A DNA stretch of 64,000 nucleotides from Dendrophyllia cribrosa (Eukaryota > Cnidaria > Anthozoa > Scleractinia > Dendrophylliidae): positions 2,165,910 to 2,229,909 of the forward strand of contig JAJLRJ010000001.1 of assembly GCA_024195265.1 (NCBI GenBank). The letters run 5' to 3'. Both the position numbers and the translations under genes were made by a program. The notes beneath the pieces are model-generated. The model saw nothing but the letters and a program-made list of their open reading frames with translations. It ran no database searches and was not told the origin of the DNA. Below, one piece after another: positions 35,220 through 47,189 of the stretch; the stretch's first letter is position 1; each line of letters opens with the position of its first letter.

Positions 35220-36172
35220 TCGTACGGGAGTCCAAAACTTTCGTCAATTTTCGATGTTATTCTTCACTTTTGTTGATCCACAATATTAAATGCTCGTTTA
35301 GTTTTACGAAGCGCTTCTGGTAAGCGATGTTGATTTGGCTCAGACTAATTTGCGAGCGAGCGACTCATTTCGTGACAATTAACCCCAAAGAATACTCCCG
35401 TACGGCCAACTTCGATTTGCTATTCGTACGGGAGTCCGAAAACTTTCGACAATTTTCGATGTTATTCTTCACTTTTGTTGATCCACAATGAAGATCACCT
35501 TTTGCCGTACATGAGTGATTCTTTTCGATTCTTTTTATTATTATATGTTTCATTATCAATAATTTGAGTGTCTGGGACATCTAACAAGTTAAGTGTCAAA
35601 AAATTAATTCAAATTGTTATAATATATCTGGACATACAAACCAGTTCTTCTCTGTTAACTAAACCACTTGTGAGCAAGGAAAGGTAGTCTCAATGGAAGA
35701 AGCGTTGGAAGCAAAAAACCCAATAACAAGATTCCCGTATGAATAACAATAACAAGTTTATAGCGTACGGGAGTACATGGCGATGACACATAAACGAGAT
35801 TCCTTCGCGTAGCTGAATAAACATCGCTCACAAGAAGCGCTTCGTGAATATAAACAAACGTACAATATTATGGATCGGCAAAAGTGAAGAATAACATCGA
35901 AAATTTTCGAAAGTTTTGGACTTCCGTACGAATAGCAAATCGAAGTTGGCCGTACGGGAGTATTTTTTGACGCGAACATTTCTTAAGCGTCACGAAATGA
36001 GTCGCTCGCTCGCAAATTAGTCTGAGCCAAATCAACATCGCTTACCAGAAGCGCTTCGTAAAACTAAACGAACATTTAATATTGTGGACCACCAAAAGTG
36101 AAGAATAACCTCGAAAATTGTCGAAAGCTTTGGACTCCCGTACGAATAGCAAATCGAAGTCCGCGTACGGGT
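35220..36172. repeat. Foldback structure built from repeated CCGTACGGGAGT units
   Basis: A unit of about 65 bp (cgtacgggagtccaaaactt, through cgatgttattcttcactttt) occurs at about 35222 and 35425 on the plus strand and inverted at about 35870-35935 and 36090-36150. Between paired units is a shared block with agcgcttctggtaagcgatg and tttgcgagcgagcgactcat. The two arms are about 280 bp each and face each other; a diverged third partial arm lies at 35760-35870. Confidence 0.8.
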
Positions 36173-36196
36173 GCCGTACGAATAGCCACTGCGTTA

Positions 36197-36360
36197 CGCC
36201 AGTATTGAAGAGACAGGAACGTCACAACGAAGGAACACTAACAGCTTTAATAACAACCAAACGTTCGTACAACAAGATGGCCGCACAGAATAACACGAGA
36301 GGAGAAAACATGCGTGCGCATACATTAGTAACACAATGCCGCAGGCACTGCCTGCTGGCG
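36197..36360 (-). repeat. 3' LTR (164 bp)
   Basis: Identical base for base to 41617-41780. Terminal cgccag/ctggcg inverted repeats. The LTR is very short for a Gypsy-like element and holds no obvious TATA box. Confidence 0.93.
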
Positions 36361-36475
36361 TAACCTCTTCTTCCATGTAAAATAATGCGAGCTAACAATG
36401 TCTCTGTCCGAAGGACTGAAAGTACGTTATAAAAATGAGAATCTAACACCAAACCGCAGAGGTGCCACATACAGG

Positions 36476-39400
36476 CTAAAATCTAACATAGTCATTGAGG
36501 TATGGAGGAGGTCTACGCTGTCTTTGGGGTCTTGGGCCAGGAGGTACTGGAGATGAACCGGGAGAGGACCACATGGGTTGATCTGGGGTTGTGAGGCCGG
36601 TGCTAGACTCCTCTTCTACAACGGGTGGAGAAGGTATGCGAATGGGGGCATCAGGTGTAGAGTCGTCACTGGAGAAGGAAGTGAATTGGTCCTCGTCAGA
36701 TGGCACGGTGATAAGCTCAGACGGCGCCGGAGGGGGTAGCCCTGGGTGTACTGGGGCTGGAGGCACAGCGGGGGTTACGGCAGAAGGCTCGTTGTACTTG
36801 CCTCGAGTGGCGGGAAGACCATGGTGGTTGGACACTATAACGGAGGGAGGCACGGAGTAGCACTCAGACAACTTGACTTTGTAGGAAGTAGCTCTGAGTT
36901 GTGAGCCACTAAACTTCTTCACGAAACACCAAGGGGGGTCGACGGAAACGACAATATAGCGATCACGAGCACGGGACTTGTCCTTGTCTGAGACAAGGTA
37001 GACAATGTCTCCGACTAGGAGAGGATGCGTGGTTGGGACGAGACCACGAGGGTTCTTGGACTTCTCACTAAAGGCATGGTTAATGGCACGATGATTCGTG
37101 TTTATCGAGTATGAGTTGGTAATCAGACAGGGGCAACTGTTCATGAGTGAATTGGTTGCGCTGAGTCCACAACTCGCGCGATGATAGGCCAGGGAGACGA
37201 AGACGAGAGTTCAGGCGTGCAGTGGCAAGAGAGAGACCAACTTCGCTTACTGGTTTTCCACCAGGTTCTTGGCGAATGAGTTCTTCTTCAAGCTCGCGGA
37301 CAGCCTTCTCGGCAACGGGGTTCTTGTTCTTATTCTTAACACGACCGACCTCGATTGTGACGTTGAGGTGTTTGAGTGAGTCGTTGTTACACATGGACTT
37401 AAAGCCAGGAGCGGGATCTACACGTATAATCGCTCTTGGGCCATCGAGTGGGTGTAGACCAATGATTAATTGTGTGAGGGCATCACGGAGGGTATCATGC
37501 TTCTCGTCGCGTATCAAGCAAGACGCAGTAAAGGATGTGGTGCATTCTCGAAGCACAAGGATCAACTGACGATTACGCTTGATGACGTCCGCGGCGAAGG
37601 AGACGCCTACGACTTCAGGGGGGTCGTCAGACGACTGAGAGACCAGTGAGTTCGGAAACGTCAGTAGGGAGGCACATGCGTGACAGGCAGATGTCACGCG
37701 GGAAATGGCGTCGTTCATGTCAAGAGCGAAGAACTGACGTTGAAGCACCATTTGGAATTGGTGGCGGGATGGGTGGTTAAGCTTAATATGGAGGGCGGTA
37801 AGGAGGCCATCCAGAACGGACCGGGGAACGACGATTGCTTCGGTAACTGGAGAAATGGTGGAGAGTGTTTGACTACGAGAACGCCGTCTCTAGCAATGGA
37901 GGTGCAGCTGAGATAGCGCTTAACGTCACGAATGTTAGTAGTTTCTTTGACGGGCGAGTGCCTTGTTTAAGATGGGCGTGAACTCTGCGAAGGTCAGGAC
38001 AATCGTTTTGGATCTGCAACCAGGCTGATCTGGTAGTAAACGGGAGGTTAGACATATTGTCGAGGATGTCCTGGATCGAGACGCTTCGCACAACGGAGTC
38101 TTCTATTTCGTGGACAAAGTTGCAGATCTGGCAATTGGGCTCGCTGCAGTCGGGCGCGTTGCGGCTGGTGAAGTCGGACGGTAAGTTAGCCTTTCCAGCC
38201 AAGTGTTGTAGACTGACTTGGTAACGGCTGACAGTTGTTAGAAAGGAAGTCACTCGAGGGCTTGCCGAGAATTCGCCTCGGCACAGTTTGTCGATTGCCT
38301 GAACGCAGGGTTTACTATCGGTTAATACAGATGTGGGATGCTGCGACTGAATGATGAAAGGAGAGAAGTGCTTGACGGCGGCAGCAATGCATAGTGCTTT
38401 CAACTTCGCAGGGAAGCCAAGTCACTTGGTGTTTGCGAAGTTTGGCACTGTAGAAGCCGGCTAGGTGAAGGTGATTGGCACGAGAGACGTACAATGTAGC
38501 ACCGAGGCCTCTCTTGGTGACGGATCCATCAGTGACTATCCAAGAGCGTATCTGATGGGCGAGGGAGAACTATAGATTTGTGTTTAGATAGGGACTCCTG
38601 TGCAGTCTTGAACCTGAAGGTTAGGTTCTCATCCCACAGTAGTTTGTCGGTAGACTGAAGGCCGGTGAGGGCGTACTCGAGGGGATCAATTACATCTGAG
38701 CAGTTAGGCAGCACGCGACTGAGGACTTTATAGGCACCGATAAAAGACCGCAGGCCTTTCACAGTTTGGGGAGGAGGACATGATGCCAAGACGGCGATGC
38801 GATGAGGGCTAGCTGATAGTGTGCCTTGGGACCATATCCAGCCAAGGATGGTGGTAGACAGTGGACAAATGACGGTCTTCGTAGGAGACAGACGAAGGTT
38901 ACAGTTGTCGAGGGACCTCAAGTACCCGTCTCCAGTTAGGTCAGAAGTGCTTCAGGAGTATCGCCGCCGCAGTAGAGGTCGTCAGCGAGTTTAGCCACAC
39001 AGCCTTCTTCTTCTAAAGTGATTATTATGATTATTATTATCAGGTCTCCCAGAACGCGACACATCATTTCTTCAAGGGCGGTCTCTGAGCCAGGCATCCC
39101 CATTGCTGATCGTGTGTATACCCGGATTCCTTTGAAGGGTGTGGCTACGCCACGATACTTCAGAGAAGACTGAGAGAGAGGGATCTGATAGAATGCTCGA
39201 GTGAGATCGGTTTTGATCATGTAGCGCCAGGGAGCGATGGTGCGCAGGGTTGTGTCGACGTCTGGCATTAGTGATGGCTGAGGTTTACTGTACCGTGCCA
39301 CGTCGGCAAATGCAATCACGAGACGGTGACCACCAGAGGGCTTTTTGACAAGGAATGAAGGGTTAAGGTATTCGACAGTTATGCCGAGGTCCTCTGGGCG

Positions 39401-40450
39401 ACGGAAGACCTTGGCTTGTTCGAGCTCGTCAAACTTAGCTTGTAGCTCTAAGAGGTGGTTGCGGGAGTACTGAGGAACGCGTCCTTTCCGTTGAGCGGGC
39501 TGTACAGGACCAATATTCACTGTTGCTTGAATGGGGCCAGCCGAGCCGTTATAACCACTTATGACAGGATCGAAGACGCTATCGTATGTCTGCAACAGCT
39601 GTCGGAACTTGAAGCGGATATCTTCTGACAGTAAGTTGTCAGGGTCTACGGATACGGTAGACGAGAAGGGTGGGGAACTCTTGGGCTGTGCGGGTTGCGT
39701 CTGATTGGTGGGTGCTGAGGTGGTGGTCGGTGACGGTATGGCCGCGGTCGGTAGAACCTGGCTGAGGTGCGCGTGGCGGCCGATAGCTTTAGGTTCATCA
39801 GACGTGTTGACTAAACGGATTTTGGTTCCGACGGCTTCCAGGATTTGGGGCTCAGGCCAAATACAGGGGGATTTGGTATGCTTTGATATGGGGGTGTCTG
39901 TACGTGGTTGGAGGGCGAGTACACAATCTTCTCCTAGGTCAGAGGGGACGTCCAGCTCCACGTACTCACCAGGCCAAACAACAGTCGCGGACGAGGAAGC
40001 GCGTAGGATGTAACTTTGCGCGCGCCGCACAGCATGGGAGGCAGTGGTTGGGTCACCAGTAAGCTCATAGTGGATGATTTCTGAGTCTTGAATACGTACT
40101 TGGCACTTTGCAGGGCGAACGGTGATGTCGTTGGTAATGAGAAAGGGTGTGCCAGCAAGAACATCTACGTCTAAGTCATCAACAACGAGGGCATCGAGAG
40201 TGAGTTGTTTGTCTGCTCGGGATAAGATGAGACGAGTCTCGCCAACTACAGTTAAGGGAGTCATACCGTCGGCTTGCAATGCTTGTTGGGAGGACTTTTC
40301 AATGGTAGCGCCGATCGAACAGGCCACAGAAGATTTGATCATACTAGTCTCCGCACCTGTGTCGAGGGTGAGTTGTAACGGGTGATGCTTGTAGAAAGCC
40401 TTGAAGTGGGGTGACTGCTTAGTACTGACGCGACGCGAGACTGAACGTGC
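36476..40450 (-). pseudogene. pol of the LTR element: protease, RT, RNase H, integrase, broken by frame changes
   Basis: In transcription order: protease with [11 protein letters not shown] (DTG at 40355-40363) and LAGTPFL; reverse transcriptase with HRLVIAFADV, MIKTDLTRAFYQIPL and, at about 38978-38983, the catalytic ADDL; RNase H with VTDGSV near 38530 and [10 protein letters not shown]; integrase with a Zn motif (NHPSRH, ACHACAS), the D/D/E residues (SFAADV, VDPAPG, NPVAEKAVRE) and a C-terminal domain with GDIVYL, ARDRYIV and WCFVKKF. Frame changes occur near 38940, 38915, 38550, 38400, 37950, 37850 and 37100; most look like single added bases. The protease frame overlaps the end of gag in the -1 frame, the normal gag-pol relation. 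A run of isoleucine codons (ATT/ATA, 39029-39044) lies just before the ADDL motif. Confidence 0.85.
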
Positions 40451-41458
40451 TGAGGTACGTGGTGGGTGGTCATCTTCTTCGGGGAAGGGTGAGGGCGCAT
40501 AATCTGTGTAATCGGGTCCTCGTCGTCAAGGGTAGACGTAAAGCGAGATCGAGACAGGTAAGAACGGTCCTCTGGAGGTAAATACGAGCAAGCGCTTAGA
40601 AAGTGTTGGTCATTGCGACCTGCTTGTTTACATAATGGACAGGACTTTGGTCGCTTGTTTGCAGGCCATGGTTGGGGGGACGGTTTGTAAGACGGGCGAG
40701 GTGGAGGCTGTCTGAACCTCGAGGCAGTGGTGCGTAGTACTTTGGTGTCAGCGGCGGTGCGGAGCTCCTCGAGGAGAGACTCTAGCGCTTGAGAGATTTC
40801 AGGTTTCAAAGAAGCTAGTGTCCTGGCTCTTAACTCTGTACCGTAACGCTGCTTTATGAGACCGGGTAGCTCGGTATGGATGAGTCTTAACCATGTTAAA
40901 ACCACCATGTTTTCAAGTGTGGGGGTCAGTTCCTCATCAACTGAAACGGTTTCGCCATGGTGGGTTATGTTGCTATTGGCAACAAGCAGATTATCTTCGG
41001 TGAAGGACATTAACCGCTGGAATAAGTCTTCAGGGACGTTCATCAACTTCTAGCTTTATGTTGGAGAAATCTAGGAAGTGTGCACCAGTAGACTGGAAGC
41101 CATAGTGGGCCCTTATTGCTTGCCAAATGGAGTTGATGGATGTGGAATTTTTCACGATAGTATTGCGTGAAATAATAGGGCAAAAGTTTGCGATTTGTCC
41201 TAACATGAGTTCGAGATGTAAGTTTTTCTGAAAGGCGGTACGTCGGCGAGTAGTTGGGACGTCTTCCCCATCAGGAGTGAGTCCTCTATGGGGGGCAGCT
41301 GGAGACTTTTTCTGCCACGTAAAATTGTCCGCTAAAAAAGGTGCGAAATTAGCGTCCAGGGAGAGGGAATACTGAAGATTCTGCCTCCAAGCTTCGAATG
41401 TTGTAATAGACTCGTTCTTTGTGAGGGACCATTGCTTAGGAGCTCTATTTGAATTCAT
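40339..41458 (-). pseudogene. gag of the LTR element, broken once
   Basis: The first frame starts at ATG 41458 ([20 protein letters not shown]), with W/F-rich capsid-like sequence, and ends at about 41030. The second resumes one base out of frame near 41035 ([13 protein letters not shown]) and ends at 40339. It carries basic, proline-rich RNA-binding sequence and a zinc knuckle-like [18 protein letters not shown]. The break is a single extra C in a ccc run. Gag packages the element RNA. Confidence 0.82.
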
Positions 41459-41616
41459 GCTGTAGCAATATAAAGGAACAGTGAAGTGATACTTTCCTTA
41501 AGTTGAGATGACTGTTCAGAGTTCACTCGACCACAGAATAGGTAGACTCGTTGTTGCTTGGATCAGCGAGACGGCTATCTGGCTCTCCGGACGTGGATAA
41601 GTAGTCGCTGCCACCA

Positions 41617-41780
41617 CGCCAGTATTGAAGAGACAGGAACGTCACAACGAAGGAACACTAACAGCTTTAATAACAACCAAACGTTCGTACAACAAGATGG
41701 CCGCACAGAATAACACGAGAGGAGAAAACATGCGTGCGCATACATTAGTAACACAATGCCGCAGGCACTGCCTGCTGGCG
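41617..41780 (-). repeat. 5' LTR (164 bp)
   Basis: Identical to the 3' LTR. The PBS-like tggtggcagcgac follows it directly on the minus strand (from 41616 downward), which fixes this boundary. Confidence 0.93.
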
Positions 41781-42156
41781 TTAATTTTAATAAATTTAGC
41801 AAAGAAACGTAGTTCTAAGTTTACAAGTTGTAGTGAATTACCACCTCTTTCTCAAAGAGCGTACAGAAGCACCAAATTGACCTAAATGAAGCAATAAATA
41901 TCGTTTCCTATTTCTGTATAGTCTTCTTAAACAACATTAAGTGTATTATATCAAAAACGACTGGATAAAACCAAAGAAAAATGAGGAATATATACTCACG
42001 TTTTCACACGACGGCAAACCTTGCTATCTGACGTCGGGCCCGGGAAGAGAACGTCTAGATATTTCCCGCCAAACATGCGCAATGCGTCATTTGGGTTTTC
42101 CCTGACAGTTTTCGCGTCGCCGTTGCCGTTCCGGTTCCCGGTGCTTAAAGTCCCTA

Positions 42157-44188
42157 ATATGCCTTAGATGACCAAAAAAATTCAACATTTTAGAACAGTA
42201 ATACTTTATTATACTATATTACATTTTGGGTGCACAAGATCTTAACTATATCTTAGTGTTGTTTCCCAGAATAGGAAATTGTCTTTGCATTTCCTAAAGA
42301 AATACCCATTCATACCTGATGATAGTATCTTAATGTTGTTTTGTTGCACAGTATTGGTGGTTTACATGGCGGCCATTTTGAATGACAGAATAATGAAATT
42401 TCCATCCTTCTGAAATAAAACTCTACTCTTATGGAAATGATTTGTTTTTTTGTTATCTTACATGGCCGCAGTGTAAACCACCAATTCTTAGATTAAATGA
42501 AATGTTGGTGCCTATTGGGCGTTCCTTACTTCTTGAACGTAGCTTCACATGTAAATGTGAAATTAGAACATTGAGTTACAATAATTTATTAAACTTACAA
42601 TAACAAAAGAACATTGTGTGACCTCTTCTTAAAGCCTGCCGCACACTTGAAGAAAGTGCTGAGCAAAATTCCACGCGAACAGTTAGCTCAGCTGTTTCCT
42701 CAAGTGTGCGCTGGAGTTTTTGTGAGTTTTTCGCCTCGCGAGGTGGTGAGGCAAATGTCTGTCGTGTTTGATATTTTTTGCCTCGTGAGATGTGCGGGCG
42801 CCGCGAGAATCTGGCTCAGCCAAATTAATCGATCCAATAAAATTGCATGGCGAGCTCACGTGATTTCAAGCTCGACATTCAAGATGGCGGACAGGAGTGT
42901 GTTTTTTGTTTGTTTGGGACAAATGCATAGATATATAAAGTCCCCCTACTATGTATAAGCACACCGCAGTTTTTTTAACAGCAATTCTTTGCAAATATTT
43001 GCACCAAATTAACTAAAACTAACGCTTATTTAACACAACATTTTCTGCTTGCCAGCCAAAAAAACCCTTATAAATGAAAAAGCCGAGGTCTTCTAACCGG
43101 CATTTTACGGTATTACTCAGTTTTGAACATGTATCTAAAAATGGCACCGAAAAAAGATTTCACATGGCGTTAATTGCAGGAATGGCTCCGAGCGACACTT
43201 AGAAAATTTTTCACCAATTATAGAATTTTTTTCCTATCAGAAAAAGAAAAATGCAATAAATCACCTAGAATCGAACCCGGAACCTCCTGCGTGCTAACAT
43301 CCCTCCTTCACCACTAGACCACTGGGTTGATCCGGCAAACCCAACAAAAATTTAATTATAAAAGGTGACCCTATCCCTAAATCTAACCTAATCGCGAATC
43401 TAGCTTAGATCTAATAATCGCTTTGCCTAGGTTTAATTTTATCTGATAATAAAAGCCTACTTTCGTTCTAATCCAGGCACAAACAAAAAAAAAAGAGAGA
43501 AATGAATGCTAATGAGGTCAGCGGTTTCCTTTCAAACGGCTCGGAGCCATTCCTGTATTTAAAGGCTTTTAAAGATTTCCAATTATAACCTTTGTACCTT
43601 TCGCAACTTCCAGAAAGCTTTCTTTCATTAAGGACTGAAAACAAAATTGGAAATATCACTACACGATTTTTCATTGATCAACTATTTCAAGTTTTAAGTA
43701 TGGTAACAAGAAGTCTACAGTTTGCGGTTCAATTTTGAAAAGATTTCATGTGTTAACTTTGCTTTTTTCCTGCTCGTTAACTCGATAAATGTTTTCGGAA
43801 TAAAATAAACTGGTGGCACGTGCTTCAAACAATCAGGACAAGCAAGCATCTCTCTCAAAACAAAGCAAAAAAAAAAAAAACAGTCAGGAGCACAACCAAC
43901 ACTAATCGAAACTTCCCATTGGCGTTCGCGTATGCGCATTTTCCCGAGCTTGGCACTTGTTGATTGTTCTTGCTTTAACTGTTATGGTTTATAGAGTGGT
44001 TTTCATTTTGGCTGATCACAACAGACGCCAGAAAGTGCAATGAACCAATCAATCATAACTCGAAAGAAATGCATTTCGCCGCGTCGAGCGCAGGAAAAAT
44101 AAGTTCGTATTACGACAGCTGCATAACTCGTCCCCACTGGCTAATTCGGAGGGTGGATCTAGAGTAGGGCCCACTCACACTCACACTC

Positions 44189-44219
<31 letters not shown>

Positions 44220-44455
44220 ACTCTATTATCTTACAAGGAGGATACCTCAAGGAAAAGGTCAGAAGGGCCGAAAAGCAATTTAGTCTCTAACGTATTCCTT
44301 ATTCACTCCGACCCCAACCCCTCCCCCCAGCTTCCTTACAATGTAGTCTGTATCTGGTACTCTATTTTACAAAGATCCCTTAGCGCCTGGGTAAGAGCCT
44401 GATTTAAAACCAAACCACACCATTTACTTTTGACACTCCATCGAAAAAAAAAACA
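42157..44455. other. Intergenic DNA with repeats, no supported gene
   Basis: 42640-42890 is G/C-richer repeat DNA with a shifting open frame and no domain. 42960-43115 is the inverted relative of the TMC-intron repeat (20640-20910). A block at 43353-43440 (aaggtgaccctatccctaaa, then gcgaatctagcttagatcta) recurs inverted at 57320-57410. The C run at 44190-44219 adjoins a short cactcacactcac repeat. No exon continues into the neighbouring receptor gene. Confidence 0.5.
43266..43335 (-). repeat. tRNA-like sequence (SINE head)
   Basis: On the minus strand: cccagtggtctagtggtgaa (A box) and, about 40 bases on, gttccgggttcgattctagg (B box). The acceptor and T arms do not close. The A box is nearly the same as in the 33779-33844 copy, suggesting one tRNA-derived family. 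Confidence 0.6.
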
Positions 44456-44505
44456 TTGCATATTTTGGAGTGGAGTGGAAAAGGAAACATTATTCGTAAA
44501 ACATT

Positions 44506-45799
44506 TTATCCCGTTGGACCTCTGCTCTCCAACGATAGCATTTTTGCACGATTCAAAGCCGCCATCGTCATTGAAACTGTATCTGTTGGTGTGACGAGGT
44601 TGGCTGGGAGGACTCTACAACTTCTACGCGAGCAGCGTGAAAACGGCAACAGAGCCAGCATGTGCTTCCGAAGGCGATCGCTTTGCAAGTTATATAACAC
44701 GGGGTTGATAGCGGAGTTGAGGGTAATGAGGACTACGGTGGTCGTGTAGACGGAGGAATGAATCTGCAATCTGGTGAACGAAGATATTGGATGAATGACC
44801 ACATTTGGAATCCAACAGACAAAGTAAACTACACTGACGGTAACCACAAGCCGCGCAGTTTTCTTGCAGTACATCAGCTTCCTCTGCTGTGCCAAGGTTG
44901 AGCGGGGTGTAGGACGAAACCACAACTTGTACACTAGCTTAGAATACAGGTAAACTATGATCGTGATTGGCAGAACCCCGTACTCCATGGCAGAGGCGAG
45001 ACTATCAAACTGCGGAAAGTTAGCGGTGGGCCAGTGCTTTACACAGAACTCATTAACAGGGTCGTACTGGGCGTACAGAAAGAGCGGCATATTCCAAGTT
45101 ACCGCCAAAACCCAAATGACTACCATCATACGCTTGAGTTTGGTAGTCGTGATCCGTTTATGCTTGTCATACGGGAATTTAACAGCAAGGAAGCGCTCCA
45201 GTGCGATGCAAACGAGAGTTAAAACGGACACACTTGCGCCGACCCACATGAACATGATCAGCTTGCAAACAGCATCACCCACTTTACCCCCGGGAAGCGT
45301 AAACATCAGGGGGAAGATGTACCGAATCGCGACGAAAACTGCCACAGTCATGTCGGCCACGGCGAGGTTTACCAAAAGTAAGTTCATAGGAATGCGCATT
45401 ACCCTGTGTTTTAAGAGGAAATCGAAGAAAGCATATTTTATAGTAACTTGATAATCGTTTTAGGACAGCTTTGCTGCTGACTAGCTTTACTGCCTGTCAG
45501 CTATTGAGTTAAAATTTCCGGCCTATGCTATTTAGTAGGTAGCACTTAAACTTTGGTGCCGGTTTATTATGCTGTATATGGTGATCGATTCGAACTCTTG
45601 TGAAAGCTGGAAACTTAGAAGTTGAAACTTAAAATGGTGTAAATTTGAACTAGCTTTATATCATAGTTCTGCACCTGTTTCTGAACACAACCACGCACAC
45701 CAGACTGTTACCAAATAGGTCAGTGATGACAAGGAAGACGAATGCTGCAGTGATGCCGATCTCAGCCGCTTCAGAGGATCTGTAGAATGCCACATGCAT
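44506..45799 (-). CDS. Class A GPCR, peptide-receptor-like, tandem copy A
   Basis: Exons 45675-45799 and 44506-45403 join in phase 2 (donor GTGCAG, acceptor aaaacacag), giving 340 aa. TM1 (GITAAFVFLVITDLFGN) is in exon 1. Exon 2 has TM2 (LLLVNLAVADMTV), the TM3 cysteine (AVCKLIMF), ERF in place of DRY, the ECL2 cysteine (NEFCVKHW), CWIP in TM6 and NSAINPVLY in TM7, then a basic tail ending ESRGPTG. All the residues expected of a signalling rhodopsin-family receptor are there. The family (neuropeptide FF, galanin, somatostatin, or a cnidarian-only expansion) cannot be told apart by eye. An acceptor-like ttatttccag at about 45834 suggests a separate 5' UTR exon. Copies B and C follow upstream on the same strand. 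Confidence 0.93.
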
Positions 45800-46059
45800 T
45801 TTTACTGTTGGTTTTCTTAGTGTGGAACTAGCTGGAAATAAAATAGCGTATACAATATTATGTAACATGTATAGAAACTAAGGTGAAGAGACTGTCTCCC
45901 TAAAACCGGTCCACTCGATCTCGGAGTTAGAAATGGTTTTGCTTCATATTATTACCATCAATACTACTATCTATTCTTACTATTAGAATGCAGTTGGAAT
46001 GAGCAGAAAGTTTATTTTACTCCAGTTGTGAGCATTTCAATGCTAGTGTACCGTAAACG

Positions 46060-46175
46060 ACTAAAATATTACCTCTTACGCCACAAAATGTAATAATTGA
46101 TGCAAAATGTATTAGCAACCCAATGAAATAACTTTTGACGCAAAATGTAATAATTTTTTACGCAAAATGTAATAA
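46060..46175. repeat. Short tandem array of CGCAAAATGTAATAA units
   Basis: Four to five diverged copies of a gcaaaatgtaataa-type unit, spaced 20-35 bp, lie in the DNA upstream of receptor A. The two tgacgtcatcgatcacgtga blocks (about 46270 and 46395) just beyond are a separate duplication. Confidence 0.65.
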
Positions 46176-47189
46176 CTTCAGTTTTGTCCTTGATCAATGG
46201 GTATGGGTATAGTACACATATGAACATCTACACTTGAAAACGAAAAACGCCACGTATCAATCAAGCTGTACACGTCATCGATCACGTGACTAATTTGAAA
46301 ATCTACTATTTCCGTTTTCTTATACAAGTCAGCTTCCAAATTTGGCAACCACAGCCAAAACGGTACGCCAAACATCATCTATGAATCACATGGTGTGACG
46401 TCATCGATCACGTGACTAGATTGATGTTCTTTAAAATGTTTGAAACTTATAAATTGACATACATATAAACGAGCGGAAAGACAATACAGTACACACACAC
46501 ACCCGCGCTACAAGGTTTGTACAGCAATAAAGTATCTTAAGTTACATGTAAAAATTACCAATAAGAGAAAAAAAAATTAAGTTAACACCTGAGTTAACTT
46601 TTCCAATTTTTTAAACTGCTGGAGTAGTTTTCCTTTCTTCTCTGCAATATAAAGCTCAATATTATAAACACGCCTTGTCCTAGCAATAAAACCTCGGCAT
46701 GATCAAGGCATACCATTCTGGTACTTTCTAGAGTAAATATAATATTTTCCGAACAAAAATCTCTAATGTCAAATTTCCCAACGATCAAATCGGTTTCGTT
46801 CAAAGTTCCAATGTGGATTTCATTATCTCGTAGCCAGGACAGGACGTGTTTCCAAAACTCAGAATATTTATTGCAGGAAAAGGGTAGATGCTCGATGGAT
46901 TCGACTTCTTCGTGAAAGAAAGCACAGCTTGGTGAATCAGTTTAAAGGCCGGTGCTTAATGTCACCAGATTATCGTATCCCTATCAAAAGACAACGATTG
47001 GTGGGGAAATCTAAAAAGGTGGACTAGTTTTGTTAACAAGTACTACATTACATTGTAGTGCACTGAAACTATTAATACGTGTTATTTTTTTTACAGCGGA
47101 TGATGATCAGGATAAAAATGGATTGCAAATTGACAAATTTAGGTTAAGATTTTTAAGTTCATGGCTGTGGTTCGGTTCTTTCTTTAACT

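Larger units (their letters stand above)
36197..41780 (-). mobile_element. LTR retrotransposon, Ty3/Gypsy-like, with identical LTRs
   Basis: Two LTRs of 164 bp (36197-36360 and 41617-41780) are identical in this sequence and end in cgccag/ctggcg. Immediately inside the 5' LTR (minus orientation) the sequence tggtggcagcgacta starts with TGG, as a tRNA primer-binding site would. Just before the 3' LTR is a purine tract, ggaagaagagg. Gene order is gag (with Cys/His knuckle), protease (DTG), reverse transcriptase (ADDL), RNase H (TDGS), integrase (HHCC, DDE). RT resembles Gypsy-type enzymes more than BEL/Pao (MGMPGSETALEEMM block before VLGDL), though it is divergent. The reading frame changes at several places (see gag and pol entries), so this copy is not autonomous as assembled. 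A TAA may be duplicated at the borders, too short to rely on. Confidence 0.88.
34892..42156. mobile_element. TIR element (TAGGGACTTTAAGCACCGGG ends) hosting a nested LTR retrotransposon
   Basis: The first 41 bp from 34892 (tagggactttaagcaccggg, then aaccggaacggcaacggcga) recur exactly inverted, ending at 42156. Subtracting the LTR element at 36197-41780 leaves a host element of about 1.7 kb with no transposase. It carries a large internal inverted repeat (35220-36172). The right flank beyond 41781 is AT-rich, then becomes G/C-rich toward the end. Confidence 0.8.

Noticed and set aside
36591..36860. Glycine-rich plus-strand frame opposite the pol C terminus
   Set aside because: Shadow of the proline-rich integrase tail on the minus strand.
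36476..41458. BEL/Pao assignment for the LTR element
   Set aside because: Domain order fits both families, but the RT motifs around AFYQIPL and the MPGSE/VLGDL block resemble Ty3/Gypsy more. Kept only as an alternative.
42614..42958. 114-codon plus-strand frame
   Set aside because: No domain or splice support; adjacent sequence is repeat-like and the frame crosses into the dispersed repeat near 42960.
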